From Bradyrhizobium erythrophlei (GTDB lineage Bacteria; Pseudomonadota; Alphaproteobacteria; Rhizobiales; Xanthobacteraceae), in NCBI GenBank assembly GCA_900129675.1, contig FSRD01000003.1, forward strand, positions 558,001 to 622,000: 64,000 nucleotides of DNA, in the 5' to 3' direction. Of the stretch, positions 33,346 to 41,914 are shown piece by piece. A model generated the notes under the pieces. It did no database searches and had not been told where the DNA came from. It saw only the letters and a program-made list of their open reading frames with translations. A program made the position numbers and the translations under genes. Every line of letters starts with the position of its first letter. Position 1 is the stretch's first letter.

Positions 33346-33882
33346 ATGCGTCGTCTAATCGCGCTTACCGCCGCCGGATGCCTTGCGCTTTTGATGAGCA
33401 CCGGAGCCTTTGCTCAGGTGCCGCCGAACCCTGATAACCCCAACGATGCAATCCCGGACGCCCTGACGCCGCCGCCCTATGGCGAGCCGATCAATCTCGA
33501 GACCGCCAGGAAGGTGGCTGCCGCCGCCATCGCCGAGACGGCAAAGCGAAACTGGAATGCGTTCTGCATCGCGGTCGTCAACCCGAGCGGCGAACTGGTC
33601 TATTTCGAGAAGCAGGACAATTGCCAGTATGCGTCAATTACGATCTCGCAGCACAAGGCGCGCACGGCCGCCCGCTATCGCCGCCCGACGCTGGTGTTCG
33701 AAACCCTGATCGGCAAGGGGCCTTACTTCGCCTATCTGACCACGCTCGACGACGTGATCGCCTCCCGCGGCGGCAATATGCTCGTTGTCGACGGCAAGGT
33801 GGTCGGCGCCATCGGGGTCAGCGGCGGCTCCGGCTCGCAGGACAACGTGGTGTCGCTGGCCGGTCAGGCGGCGCTGAAATAG
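33346..33882 (+). CDS. Secreted GlcG/HbpS-family heme-binding-like protein
   Basis: The 178-residue protein has a signal peptide (LIALTAAGCLALLMSTGAFAQ) and a Pro/Asn-rich linker. A GlcG/HbpS domain (PF03928) then spans about residues 50-178: INLETARKVAAAAIAETAKRNW, AVVNPSGELVYFEKQDNC, SQHKARTAARYRRPT and GGNMLVVDGKVVGAIGVSGG. HbpS proteins bind heme and signal oxidative stress, while GlcG lies in glycolate operons; neither context is present. The role here is therefore open. It sits alone after dnaE2 with good spacing for its own promoter. Confidence 0.88.
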   Translation: MRRLIALTAAGCLALLMSTGAFAQVPPNPDNPNDAIPDALTPPPYGEPINLETARKVAAAAIAETAKRNWNAFCIAVVNPSGELVYFEKQDNCQYASITISQHKARTAARYRRPTLVFETLIGKGPYFAYLTTLDDVIASRGGNMLVVDGKVVGAIGVSGGSGSQDNVVSLAGQAALK

Positions 33883-33892
33883 GTAGTAGATC

Positions 33893-33981
33893 GTAGGCTG
33901 GGCAAAGCGGAAGCGTGCCCACCAACTTTCGAATGCGCAAGAATGGTGGGCACGGCGCAAGCGCGCCTTTGCCCACCCTAC
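33893..33981. repeat. Dispersed palindromic repeat (GTGGGCA family)
   Basis: The left end GTAGGCTGGGCAAAGCGGAA and right end TTTGCCCACCCTAC are inverted matches, with inner GTGCCCACCA/TGGTGGGCAC arms. It resembles intergenic repeats common in Bradyrhizobium. It lies between convergent genes. Confidence 0.85.
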
Positions 33982-33999
33982 AATCGGATCTCGTCCGCG

Positions 34000-34836
34000 C
34001 TACCTTTGAGGCCCCGACAGCGCGATGTCGCGTTCGGCGCGGAACAGGTTGCCATAGAGATTGGCGATCCACTGCCGTCCGCGCGTCGTCTTGTTGAGGT
34101 AACCTATTTCAGTCTGGATATACGGCGCCACGCTGTTCCAGTAGAATTGCGGATAGCGATTGACGATGTCGGCGGGAGAATCATAGCCAAGCTGGCGATT
34201 CATGCCGACTTCCTCGAACTCATGGTAGAGCGCGTTGGCCTTCCTGATGTAATTCGGATCGCCGAGTTGGCCAATGAAATCCGCTGCGCGAACGATCGAG
34301 GCCTCCTCGCCATGTTGCTGGCCTTCGACGGGAGGAAACCTTGTTCCTTCGATCGCCACGGCGACCCGCTGGGTGTCGAGCGGAACGATGTGTTTGATCC
34401 TCTCCATCACATAAAGCTTCGACCGGTCGACGTGATAGGGCATCAGGCTTGCGTCCGACGAACCGCGCGGCAGCATCACCTTCCTGCCTGCCGCATCGAT
34501 CACGAAGCCGTCCGCGTCGTCTTGCTTGAAAAGGCCGCGCACATAACCGATGTCATGGGCAAGGCAGGCGATGATGATATGGGCGTAATCGTCGGCGGTC
34601 TGGTGGGTTTGCAACATCCGGCCGCAGAAAATCTCGTGCGCCGCAAGCGTGACGAGCAGCGTGTGCTCGACATTGTGGTACAGCGCGTCGCTGTTTCCGA
34701 TGCACTCCAGCGCGACGTGAGCGGCGTTCGGCACGATCTCCGCGAGCTGCATCTCTGAAGACCCGAAGGCACGCCGCATAAAGGAACGGAGAAATTCCTC
34801 CAGGGCACTTGCCGCCAGCTCCGGTAATGTCATCAT
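34000..34836 (-). CDS. HD-domain metal-dependent phosphohydrolase
   Basis: The 278-residue protein carries an HD fold: ALYHNVEHTLLV (about residues 51-62) supplies the first His ligands and CLAHDIGYVRGLF (about 90-102) the HD dyad. Further conserved segments are RAADFIGQLGDPNYIRKANALYHEFEE. Such proteins often cleave nucleotides or cyclic nucleotides. The substrate here is unknown, and no fused sensor or signalling domain is visible. Two adjacent ATG codons (34836, 34833) could serve as start. Confidence 0.8.
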   Translation of the reverse strand: MMTLPELAASALEEFLRSFMRRAFGSSEMQLAEIVPNAAHVALECIGNSDALYHNVEHTLLVTLAAHEIFCGRMLQTHQTADDYAHIIIACLAHDIGYVRGLFKQDDADGFVIDAAGRKVMLPRGSSDASLMPYHVDRSKLYVMERIKHIVPLDTQRVAVAIEGTRFPPVEGQQHGEEASIVRAADFIGQLGDPNYIRKANALYHEFEEVGMNRQLGYDSPADIVNRYPQFYWNSVAPYIQTEIGYLNKTTRGRQWIANLYGNLFRAERDIALSGPQR

Positions 34837-35103
34837 TGGTGCTGCCCCGCTTCAGTAGCCCTCTCGAGTCAATTCGTGACGTCCCATCGCATTGCCGAAG
34901 ACATCAAGCATAGCGCATCTTCGATCCGCTGGCACCTGATGTCGAACCCCGGGGTAAGCGGATTTATATTGCGGTGCGGCTGGGTCAGCTTGATCGGACA
35001 GGACGGCAGTCGGCGCGAATACGGCTTCAGCCCTGTGTCCGCGCCGACGTTCTGGAAAATGTCCGACGGCGCACGGCCGACGACGGGGCGATGCAGCTTT
35101 CGC

Positions 35104-36081
35104 CTATTCAATGACCTTATCGGCCCGGAGCAGAAAAGATTCGGACAGCGTGAGACCGATACTCCTGGCGGCATTCAGATTTGCCACCAGCTCGAATTTT
35201 GTGGGCTGTTCGACCGGCAGATCGGAGGGCTTCGCTCCCTTCAATATCTTGTCCACAAAGGTCGCGGCTCTGAAATAGAGGTGGGCATAGTCGACGCTGT
35301 ACGAGAGCAGGCCGCCTTCATCGACAAGCTCGCGCGTTGCGTACATGGCCGGGAGCTTGTGCCTGCTCGCCAGACCGGTGATCAATCGACGGTTCGCATG
35401 AATCAGCCCGTCGTTTTCGACGATGAGGGCATCGGCGTGCCCCTCGATCGCCTGAGCAAACGCGGATTCGAGATCTTCCATTTTTCGCACGTCAAGAAGT
35501 TGCGGCTCTATCCGAAGGCTCCGGGCAGATCGCTCCAGGGATTCCCATCGGGCTTGCGAAATCGGATTAGACATATTGTACAGCGCGGCCAATCGCTTCA
35601 GTTCCGGCAGGATCTCGCGCAGGATTTCGACCCGCTTCGATTCCAGCTCCGTTGTGAAGGCGCTCAGGCCGGTGACATTTCTTCCCGGCTGCGCGAGGCT
35701 GGCGACCACGCCGACGCCGACCGGGGCGCCACTGGCCGCCATGACGATCGGAATCGCTCCCGTCGCATTTTTGGCTGCAAGCACGGCCGGTGTGCCTCTC
35801 GTCAGGATGAGGTCACAGTTCTCCCTGACGAGCTCGGTGGCCAGATCGTGAAACCTCTCGGCAACTCCATCCGCCGACCGGTAGTCGATAACGAGATTGC
35901 GTCCCTCGACATAACCCAATGCCCGCAGGCCCTCCAGAAAGGCTTCCATATTGGCGGTGTTCAAGGCGAGTGCGGACGTTTCCAGCACGCCGATACGCCA
36001 AATCCTGCCTTGTTGTGCAGAAGCAGCGAGCGGCCAAATCAAAACGCCGCTCAGCAACTTGATGAAATCGCGGCGCTTCAT
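35104..36081 (-). CDS. ABC transporter substrate-binding protein (PF04392 type)
   Basis: The 325-residue protein begins MKRRDFIKLLSG with a hydrophobic stretch ending AASAQQ, a twin-arginine-like export signal. It then has the typical periplasmic-binding opening RIGVLE. The family segments FLEGLRALGYVEGRNLVIDYRSADG and PGRNVTGLSAF identify ABC_sub_bind proteins, which are very numerous in Bradyrhizobium. No permease or ATPase gene is nearby, so the partner and ligand are unknown. A frame extension to 36165 is not supported. Confidence 0.87.
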   Translation of the reverse strand: MKRRDFIKLLSGVLIWPLAASAQQGRIWRIGVLETSALALNTANMEAFLEGLRALGYVEGRNLVIDYRSADGVAERFHDLATELVRENCDLILTRGTPAVLAAKNATGAIPIVMAASGAPVGVGVVASLAQPGRNVTGLSAFTTELESKRVEILREILPELKRLAALYNMSNPISQARWESLERSARSLRIEPQLLDVRKMEDLESAFAQAIEGHADALIVENDGLIHANRRLITGLASRHKLPAMYATRELVDEGGLLSYSVDYAHLYFRAATFVDKILKGAKPSDLPVEQPTKFELVANLNAARSIGLTLSESFLLRADKVIE

Positions 36082-36196
36082 GTCGGTTCCCCGAGCATCG
36101 AGATCATCTTGGAGAAACATATCACATTTCATGATAGGGGCGGACTCCCAAACCCCCGGCTTCATGTCGGGAGGCCGCCCTTCGCCTTCTCGCCCC

Positions 36197-36967
36197 TCAG
36201 AAATTCACGCGGTTCGAGATCGCGCCGTCGACGATCAGATTTGAACCCGTGGTGTAGGAGGAAGCCGGGCTCGCCAGGAACACCGCCGCGTTGGCGATCT
36301 CCTGCGGGGTGGCCATGCGGCCGGTCGGATTGCGCGCCAGCGTATCGTGATAGCGCTTGGGCGCATTCTGCTCGACCATGTTCCAGATGCCGCCCTTGAA
36401 ATAGACCGTGCCCGGCGACACCACGTTGACGCGGATTTTCTTGGGCGCGTATTGCCGCGCCAATCCCTTCGCCATGTGCACCAGCGCCGCCTTGATCGGA
36501 CCGTACGAACTGGCGTTTTCCGCCTGCGCCGCCGAAACCGATGAAATGATGAGAAAGGCGGCGTCGCCGGTCTTCTCGCCGCTGGCCTCGAGGAACGGAC
36601 GCGCGGCCTCGAACGCATGGACGGCGCCCAGTACATCGAGCCGGAAGTTCTGCTCCCACGACCCGGCATCGCCGCCTTGCGCCATCGCGCCGGCATTGGA
36701 AAACAGCATGTCAATGCTGCCGAGCTCCTGCGCCACGCCCGATATCCATGATTTCAGCCCGGCGGCGTCGGTGATATCGACCGGCGCGCCGGTCGCCCGC
36801 ACGCCCTGGGCCTTCAACTCGGCAACCGTGCTTGCGACCTGGTCCGCATTGCGGGCGCAGACCGCGACACCTGCGCCTTCGGCAGCCAGCGTGGCTGCAA
36901 TGGCGCGTCCAATGCCGCGCGTGCCCCCGAGCACGACCGCGTTTCGTCCCTTCAAACCCAATTCCAT
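36197..36967 (-). CDS. Short-chain dehydrogenase/reductase
   Basis: The 256-residue classical SDR has the cofactor motif LGGTRGIGRAIA (about 13-24), the structural SNAGA motif, Ser in ISSVSAAQ and the catalytic SYGPIKAAL (YxxxK). It ends with the usual NLIVDGA segment. CARNAD after the second strand (Arg following the acidic position) suggests NADP preference. The substrate cannot be predicted. It is 115 bases upstream of the ABC binding-protein gene in the same direction, and may be co-transcribed. Confidence 0.88.
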   Translation of the reverse strand: MELGLKGRNAVVLGGTRGIGRAIAATLAAEGAGVAVCARNADQVASTVAELKAQGVRATGAPVDITDAAGLKSWISGVAQELGSIDMLFSNAGAMAQGGDAGSWEQNFRLDVLGAVHAFEAARPFLEASGEKTGDAAFLIISSVSAAQAENASSYGPIKAALVHMAKGLARQYAPKKIRVNVVSPGTVYFKGGIWNMVEQNAPKRYHDTLARNPTGRMATPQEIANAAVFLASPASSYTTGSNLIVDGAISNRVNF

Positions 36968-37421
36968 TTCGTTTTTCCTTTTGTTGATCCGCGAGACTGT
37001 ACCAGAGCCACAGGGCCGGCAAAGTGGCCTGTCCGCAATGGCTCAAGAAGCGCAACCGGACTTGTCCCGGCGTGACTCAACGAGCGAAGACGGACTTGTC
37101 CGGCGTAGCTCGAAGAGCGAAGACGGAACGTGCCTGTGCCCAGCCTGCGATTGCTCGCAATTTCGGCTTATCAGGGGGTAAAGCGGACATCGCTGTTGCG
37201 CATGCCGTGGTCCGGAATTGGACCCGAAGCGGACATGGGCCCCGTCGTCAAGCGTGAGCCATTTGATTTTCTGGGCGGGCCAAATGTGCTCGCTCGGCAT
37301 GAAGGCATTTCAATCATCGAAAAGAGAGCGGCGACGCCTGAAAGCGTTCCGTTCGTGCACCACGAGCCGATTCGAAGGCGCGACTGATCTGCCCGCTGAA
37401 TTGCGTCGCAGAGCTCAATAC
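36968..37421. other. Intergenic region with degenerate repeats
   Basis: No gene is recognised. A 33-34-base unit beginning CGGACTTGTC and ending GAGCGAAGA occurs twice in tandem (37057-37090 and 37091-37123). The rest (37150-37420) has short AAGCGGACAT repeats and looks like decayed repeat sequence. Confidence 0.55.
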
Positions 37422-38018
37422 TCAATAAACGAGACCGGTGCCGGGCGGTTTTTCCAGTGTCTCCGCCAACGACCGATACTCCGCGCAATCGGTGCCGCAA
37501 ATCGCGGCGATACGGCTTAGATGGTACTGCGCCTGATCGCGGTTACCCTGTTCGATCTGCCACAGGCCGTAATACTGCCAGGTCAGCACATGGTTCGGAT
37601 CCGATTTCAGTGCGCGCTCGTACCAGACTTGCGCGAGCTTGTAGTCGCCGAGCCTGCGGTAGGAATAGCCGATCAGATTGGCCACATTCGGATGGTCGTC
37701 ATGGCCGAGCGCCTTTAGCTGCTCGATGGCCGCGGCATAGTCGTTGCGGTCATAGATCGTCACATAGGCTTCGCGGTAACCCTTGGCAAAAACGGGGTCT
37801 TCGAAGGCAGATTGCTTGCTGGTCTTCTTGACCCTATGGGTGGCTTTGGTGCCCGACGGCTGCGGGTAAGACGAACGGGGGTAATAAGAGGAGCCTTGGT
37901 CCTTCGGGTCAGGACCACCTCCTCCTCCAGCCCCGAAAGCTGGGGTGAACGAGGCTGGAGCATTTAGCGCCATCAGAAACGTTGCCAACGTCGTCAACCT
38001 GATTGCTGATTTGATCAT
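37422..38018 (-). CDS. Exported TPR-repeat protein
   Basis: The 198-residue product has a signal peptide (TLATFLMALNAPASFTPAFGA), a Gly/Pro/Ser-rich low-complexity linker to about residue 60, and about two to three tetratricopeptide repeats. The repeats include YAAAIEQLKALGHDDHPNVANLIGYSYRRLGDY and AQVWYERALKSDPNHVLTWQYYGLWQIEQGN. It ends with a Cys pair (ICGTDC). Such proteins are periplasmic scaffolds; no partner is suggested by neighbours. A GGAGG ribosome site lies six bases before ATG 38018. Confidence 0.85.
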   Translation of the reverse strand: MIKSAIRLTTLATFLMALNAPASFTPAFGAGGGGGPDPKDQGSSYYPRSSYPQPSGTKATHRVKKTSKQSAFEDPVFAKGYREAYVTIYDRNDYAAAIEQLKALGHDDHPNVANLIGYSYRRLGDYKLAQVWYERALKSDPNHVLTWQYYGLWQIEQGNRDQAQYHLSRIAAICGTDCAEYRSLAETLEKPPGTGLVY

Positions 38019-38277
38019 TCGTGCCTCCGGCTTTCTTATTCGGGCGATGCCCCCAGTTGCACGTGTTAACTCCGCCTCGGTTGAAACATTCCACTCGAGA
38101 AGATTTTTGCTTCGGAAAATTTGAATTTGGTATGTGACAATGATTCTGTCTCATGTCTCAGGCCGCTGGCTCATTGCACGCGTCGATCCGTTGAGCCGGC
38201 AGGAAGAGACCGGTCATCGAATTTGATTGCGTCAATCAAAAATGCGACCTTGGTTCCACCAAAGCGAGGAATACCAA

Positions 38278-39201
38278 ATGAAAGCGGCCTTCATCGAACG
38301 GCTCGGCGGACCGGAAGTTCTGCAATTCGGCGAGATGCCCGATCCCGTGGCCGCATCCGGCGAGGTCGTGGTCGATATCGTCGCCGCCAGCGTCAATGGC
38401 GCGGACTGGAAGGTGCGTGAGGGAAAGTCGAACCCAGTTTCGCGATTCCCCTACATTCTTGGACGGGATTTCTCCGGCGTCGTTTCGGCCGTTGGGCAAG
38501 GTGTCACAGACCTGCGCGTCGGCGATGAGGTCTTCGCCGTCTGCGACGTCGGTCAGGAGGGCGCCTATGCCGAGAAGATTGCGATCAAGGCCACCATCGT
38601 CGCCAGGAAGACCGATCGCCTGTCACATGTCGATGCCGCAGCACTGGCGCTTGCCGGGCTGACGGCGATTTGCACCATCGAAGACACATTGAAACTGAAG
38701 GCGGGCGAGACGATCCTGATCCAGGGCGGCGCGGGCGGCGTCGCGAGCTTTGCCATACAATTGGCAAAACATCTGGGTGCTCGCGTGATCACGACCGCAA
38801 GTGCTGCGAACCATGATTATCTGCGCCAAATTGGCGCCGATGAGATCATCGACTACAATGCAGTGGATTTTACCAAAGCCGTGAGCGGCTGCGACGCCGT
38901 GTTCGATACCGTCGGCGGCGATGTCGCGCAGCGGTCGTTCAGCGTGCTGAAACCGGGCGGCCGGGCGGCGTTCATCGCCTCGGGCGCACAGGCGCCGAAG
39001 CCGGACCGCAGCGATGTCGTTGCCTTGCGGCCCAGCGTCGGACGCGATCGGCCGCATCTCGAGCGCATCGTGGCGCTGGTTGCGGCAGGGGCCATCCGTC
39101 CCCCGGAAGTGACACGCTATCGGCTCAGCGACGCCGTGGCCGCGCACAGGGTAAGCGAATCCCGCCACTTTCGCGGCAAGCTGGTTTTTCTGGTCCGCTG
39201 A
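38278..39201 (+). CDS. NADP-dependent zinc-type/quinone oxidoreductase (MDR family)
   Basis: The 307-residue protein is a medium-chain dehydrogenase/reductase without the structural zinc lobe: MKAAFIERLGGPEVLQFGEMP, then ILGRDFSGVVSAVGQGV. The nucleotide-binding motif ILIQGGAGGVASFAIQLAKHLGARV follows at about 142-166. A DYNAVDFTKAVSGCDAVFDTVGG segment is typical of quinone oxidoreductases that use NADPH. ATG 38278 with AGCGAGGA upstream is chosen over an extension to 38227. The substrate is unknown. Confidence 0.9.
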   Translation: MKAAFIERLGGPEVLQFGEMPDPVAASGEVVVDIVAASVNGADWKVREGKSNPVSRFPYILGRDFSGVVSAVGQGVTDLRVGDEVFAVCDVGQEGAYAEKIAIKATIVARKTDRLSHVDAAALALAGLTAICTIEDTLKLKAGETILIQGGAGGVASFAIQLAKHLGARVITTASAANHDYLRQIGADEIIDYNAVDFTKAVSGCDAVFDTVGGDVAQRSFSVLKPGGRAAFIASGAQAPKPDRSDVVALRPSVGRDRPHLERIVALVAAGAIRPPEVTRYRLSDAVAAHRVSESRHFRGKLVFLVR

Positions 39202-39229
39202 AACGGCCTCGCTCGCCCGGCTGGATCGA

Positions 39230-40273
39230 TCAAGCAACTTCCTGCGCGAGCATCTCCCGGACCAGCGGCACGACCCTGCGGCCGTACAGCTCGATGCTGC
39301 GCATCAGCTTCTCATGCGGCAGCGGGCCGGCCGAATATTTCAGCTGAAAGCGGGCGATGCCGAGCGCCTTCACGGTGGCCGCGATCTTTCGCGCCACCGT
39401 CTCCGGCGAACCGACATAGAGCGAGCCGTGATCGGCCTCTTGCACGAATTCGTCGCGGCCCATCGGCGGCCAGCCGCGCTCCTTGCCGATGCGGTCCCGC
39501 ATGGTCTTGTAGTCGTGCCAGAGCTCCTCGCGCGCCTGCGCGTCGCTATCGGCGACATAACCCGGCGAATGCACGCCGATCGGCTTGACCGGGCGGCCGA
39601 ACTGCTTGAAGGCGCGGTGGTAGAGGTCAACATAGGGTGCGAACCGCTTCGGATCGCCACCGATGATGGCCAGCATCAGCGGCAGGTCATAGTGCGCCGC
39701 GCGCACCACCGACTCCGGGCTGCCGCCGACGCCGATCCAGGTCTTGAGCATGCCATGTTCGATCGGCGGAAACACACGCTGGTTGCTGAGCGGCGGGCGC
39801 AGCTTGCCCTGCCAGTTCACCGCCTCCTGCTTCAAGAGCTCGGTGAATAGATCGAGCTTCTCCTCGAACAGCGCTTCATACTGGCGCAGGTCGAAGCCGA
39901 ACAACGGGAAGGATTCGGTGAACGAGCCGCGGCCGAGGATCACCTCGGCGCGTCCGCCTGACACCGCATCGACGGTCGCAAACCGCTGGAACACGCGGAT
40001 CGGATCGTCCGAACTCAGCACTGTCACCGCCGAGCCGAGCCGGATGCGACGGGTGCGCGCAGCGATCGCCGCCAACACCGTTTCGGGCGAGGAGATCGCG
40101 AAGTCGGCCCGGTGGTGCTCACCAAGGCCGATAAAGTCGATCCCGAGCTGGTCGGCCAGCACCGCCTCCTCGATGACGTTGCGGATCACCTGCGCATGCG
40201 GCAGGGCTGCGCCGAGCGCATCGTTGGTGACGTCGCCAAAGGTATCGAGCCCAAATTCGAGCGGGGTGGTCAT
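39230..40273 (-). CDS. LLM-class flavin-dependent oxidoreductase
   Basis: The 347-residue protein has the luciferase-like TIM barrel: QLGIDFIGLGEHHRADFAISSPETVLAAIAARTRRIRLGSAV and FATVDAVSGGRAEVILGRGSF, then YVGSPETVARKIAATVKALGIARFQL. These enzymes use FMN or F420 to oxidise varied substrates; this one cannot be assigned. ATG 40273 (MTTPLEFGLDTFGD) fits homologous starts, though ATG 40294 or 40306 is possible. It is convergent with the MDR oxidoreductase with only 28 bases between stops. Confidence 0.87.
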   Translation of the reverse strand: MTTPLEFGLDTFGDVTNDALGAALPHAQVIRNVIEEAVLADQLGIDFIGLGEHHRADFAISSPETVLAAIAARTRRIRLGSAVTVLSSDDPIRVFQRFATVDAVSGGRAEVILGRGSFTESFPLFGFDLRQYEALFEEKLDLFTELLKQEAVNWQGKLRPPLSNQRVFPPIEHGMLKTWIGVGGSPESVVRAAHYDLPLMLAIIGGDPKRFAPYVDLYHRAFKQFGRPVKPIGVHSPGYVADSDAQAREELWHDYKTMRDRIGKERGWPPMGRDEFVQEADHGSLYVGSPETVARKIAATVKALGIARFQLKYSAGPLPHEKLMRSIELYGRRVVPLVREMLAQEVA

Positions 40274-40524
40274 CTGCCGTATCCGGTTTGGCATGTCTCT
40301 TGGCATGCGTTAGCGCATCGCGCCGTGAGTTTTCAATATGCGTGAAGGGGTGGAGCAGGCTGCGACGCCAAATCCTCGACCCGGACCAAGGGCGCCGCGT
40401 TCTTATTTGGTTACGAGTTAATAGTCGCTCGCTGTCTGGCAAGACTGCGCCGGGAAACACAGGGTTTCGGCAGGCGACGCAATAAGACTGCATGATTTGG
40501 AGCGGTTCAATCCAGTGATTGCCC

Positions 40525-40984
40525 CGCAAATTGCCCGACGGGCAAATCAGTGATTTTCTGTCAAGTCCACTTCAAGAAAATATTCCGCTGGTCGCGTCGG
40601 GCAAATCAGTGGTGTTTCTCCGCGCGCCTCACCCGACAAGAGGGGCGGCTCGCGATCGTCACGAAACGCGCGGTGAGATGCGGTGGACGCGGAAGCTGCG
40701 ACTGACGAGCGGGGCTGATGCGGACGGCGAAGTCGTGTGGTCCTGACGCCCCGATGCTGGCGTCAAGTTTTTGAGAAGCAAGCTTCTCAGGGATGACGGT
40801 GGCAAGAAAGCCGGTCACCGGGGAGAGCGCGCTATAAGCCGTAAAACCATTGCGCAGGGAAGGCCGGATGCTCTCCGCTGAACCTGTATGCTCGTGTGCG
40901 CATTTTTTCGTGCACATTGCACACGAGACCGCGGGTGCAGCGCGCACCCGGCTTTCCCTGCGCCCTCTGATTGGAGAGGGCGGA
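40525..40984 (+). repeat. Long dispersed repeat, copy A
   Basis: This stretch matches, with many small differences, the reverse complement of two regions further right (50992-51586 and 52464-52862). Shared blocks include GATGCGGTGGACGCGG, GTGTGGTCCTG with a following CGTCAAGT, AAGCCGTAAAACCATTG, a GCTCGTGTGCG segment and GAGACCGCGGGTGCAGC. Reading frames are broken in all copies. It resembles a repeat widely scattered in Bradyrhizobium genomes; its origin is unknown to me. Confidence 0.75.
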
Positions 40985-41055
40985 AGTTGAGATCAAACCT
41001 CGGGCGCATCGCGCCGCGGGAATGTGGATTCATGTTTTGCAGAAATTAGGAAGCC

Positions 41056-41168
41056 GTCATTGCGAGCGAAGCGAAGCAATCCATTGTTCCGCTTGCGCCG
41101 ATAGATGGATTGCTTCGCGGAGCCTGTCATCGGGCGCGCATTCGCGCGACCCGTTGGCTCGCAATGAC
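41056..41168. repeat. Dispersed palindromic repeat, copy 2 (GTCATTGCGAG family)
   Basis: The element begins GTCATTGCGAGCGAAGCGAA and ends GCTCGCAATGAC, with the inner inverted pair around AAGCAATCCATT. The internal segment CGGAGCCTGTCATCGGGCGC and following bases is the same as in copy 1 at 24263. Confidence 0.88.
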
Positions 41169-41175
41169 GGTAAAA

Positions 41176-41463
41176 TCATTCCGGTGCCGCACCCACGGGC
41201 GGTCCACCCGGTGGCCGGTGCAGGAACGTGATCGACGCAAACGCACCGATCCACGAACCGATCGCCGCAAACCCGACATAGACCCAGTTTTCGGTGTAGC
41301 TGATGACGGCGTAGGACGAGAGCAGATACCAGACGTTGCTCCAGGTCGCGGCCGGCACCCGCTTGCGCGCCACCACGGCCGAGGTGAACATGACATAGAC
41401 CGCATCCGTTGCAGCGGTTGCGAGCATAACGGCACCGGCGGTCAGGGGGGCGATGGCGGCCAT
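41176..41463 (-). CDS. Small membrane protein, hypothetical
   Basis: The 95-residue protein is mostly hydrophobic with probably two to three helices: PLTAGAVMLATAATDAVYVMFTSAVV, then WYLLSSYAVISY and WVYVGFAAIGSWIGAFASITFL. A Pro/Gly-rich tail follows. A GGAAGGAA ribosome site precedes the ATG, supporting translation. Function is unknown. It ends only eight bases from a palindromic repeat. Confidence 0.75.
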   Translation of the reverse strand: MAAIAPLTAGAVMLATAATDAVYVMFTSAVVARKRVPAATWSNVWYLLSSYAVISYTENWVYVGFAAIGSWIGAFASITFLHRPPGGPPVGAAPE

Positions 41464-41500
41464 TGCAGTTCCTTCCGAGGTGAGGCAGAGCTTCTTGAAA

Positions 41501-41529
41501 GCTAACCAAAAATATTTGAAATTTTTAGC
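41501..41529. terminator. AT-rich hairpin after the leftward hypothetical gene
   Basis: GCTAA at 41501 and TTAGC at 41525 bracket an AAAAAT/ATTTTT inverted pair. It lies just after the stop of the leftward 127-residue ORF, with T-rich arms on that strand. It may be a weak terminator, or the left end of the unit containing the two genes to its right. Confidence 0.45.
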
Positions 41530-41530
41530 G

Positions 41531-41914
41531 TCAACCGATGTTCGTCAATTGATGCGTCGGATATCCGAGGATGGTGCTTGTTCGGCCTGTGTCGCGATCA
41601 ACGTAGATGAATGCCGGTCCGTCGATGCGATAGTGGCCCTTCCAACCGATCGCGAAGGTGGTATCAGTCTCGTCGATGTGGATCGGTTCGGGGTCTCCAT
41701 CCCGGGCCAGTCGTGCAGCGAGTTGGTCGGAAGGGTCAAGCAGCCACGCATCGCCAGATTTGCTCGAGAACAGGATGAGCTGACCGATGCTGATCACGCG
41801 TCCGGTGTGGTCGGCTGCCCGACGCTGAATGTAACGGACCTCATCGGCGAGACGAAAGCTCTTGCCGTCCACCATGCGCTTGCCCGGTCCACGCTTGATG
41901 CCGGTGTTAGCCAT
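41531..41914 (-). CDS. Hypothetical protein, head-to-head with the winged-helix protein gene
   Basis: The 127-residue ORF has ordinary soluble-protein composition with alternating beta-strand patterns (GRVISIGQLILFS, FAIGWKGHYRIDGPAFIYVDRDTGRTSTILGYP). It looks coding rather than a shadow. No family is recognised. Its ATG at 41912-41914 overlaps by two bases the ATG of the rightward 539-residue gene (the shared word is CCATGG), so each promoter and ribosome site must lie inside the other's coding region. That arrangement makes one of the two starts suspect. Confidence 0.6.
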   Translation of the reverse strand: MANTGIKRGPGKRMVDGKSFRLADEVRYIQRRAADHTGRVISIGQLILFSSKSGDAWLLDPSDQLAARLARDGDPEPIHIDETDTTFAIGWKGHYRIDGPAFIYVDRDTGRTSTILGYPTHQLTNIG

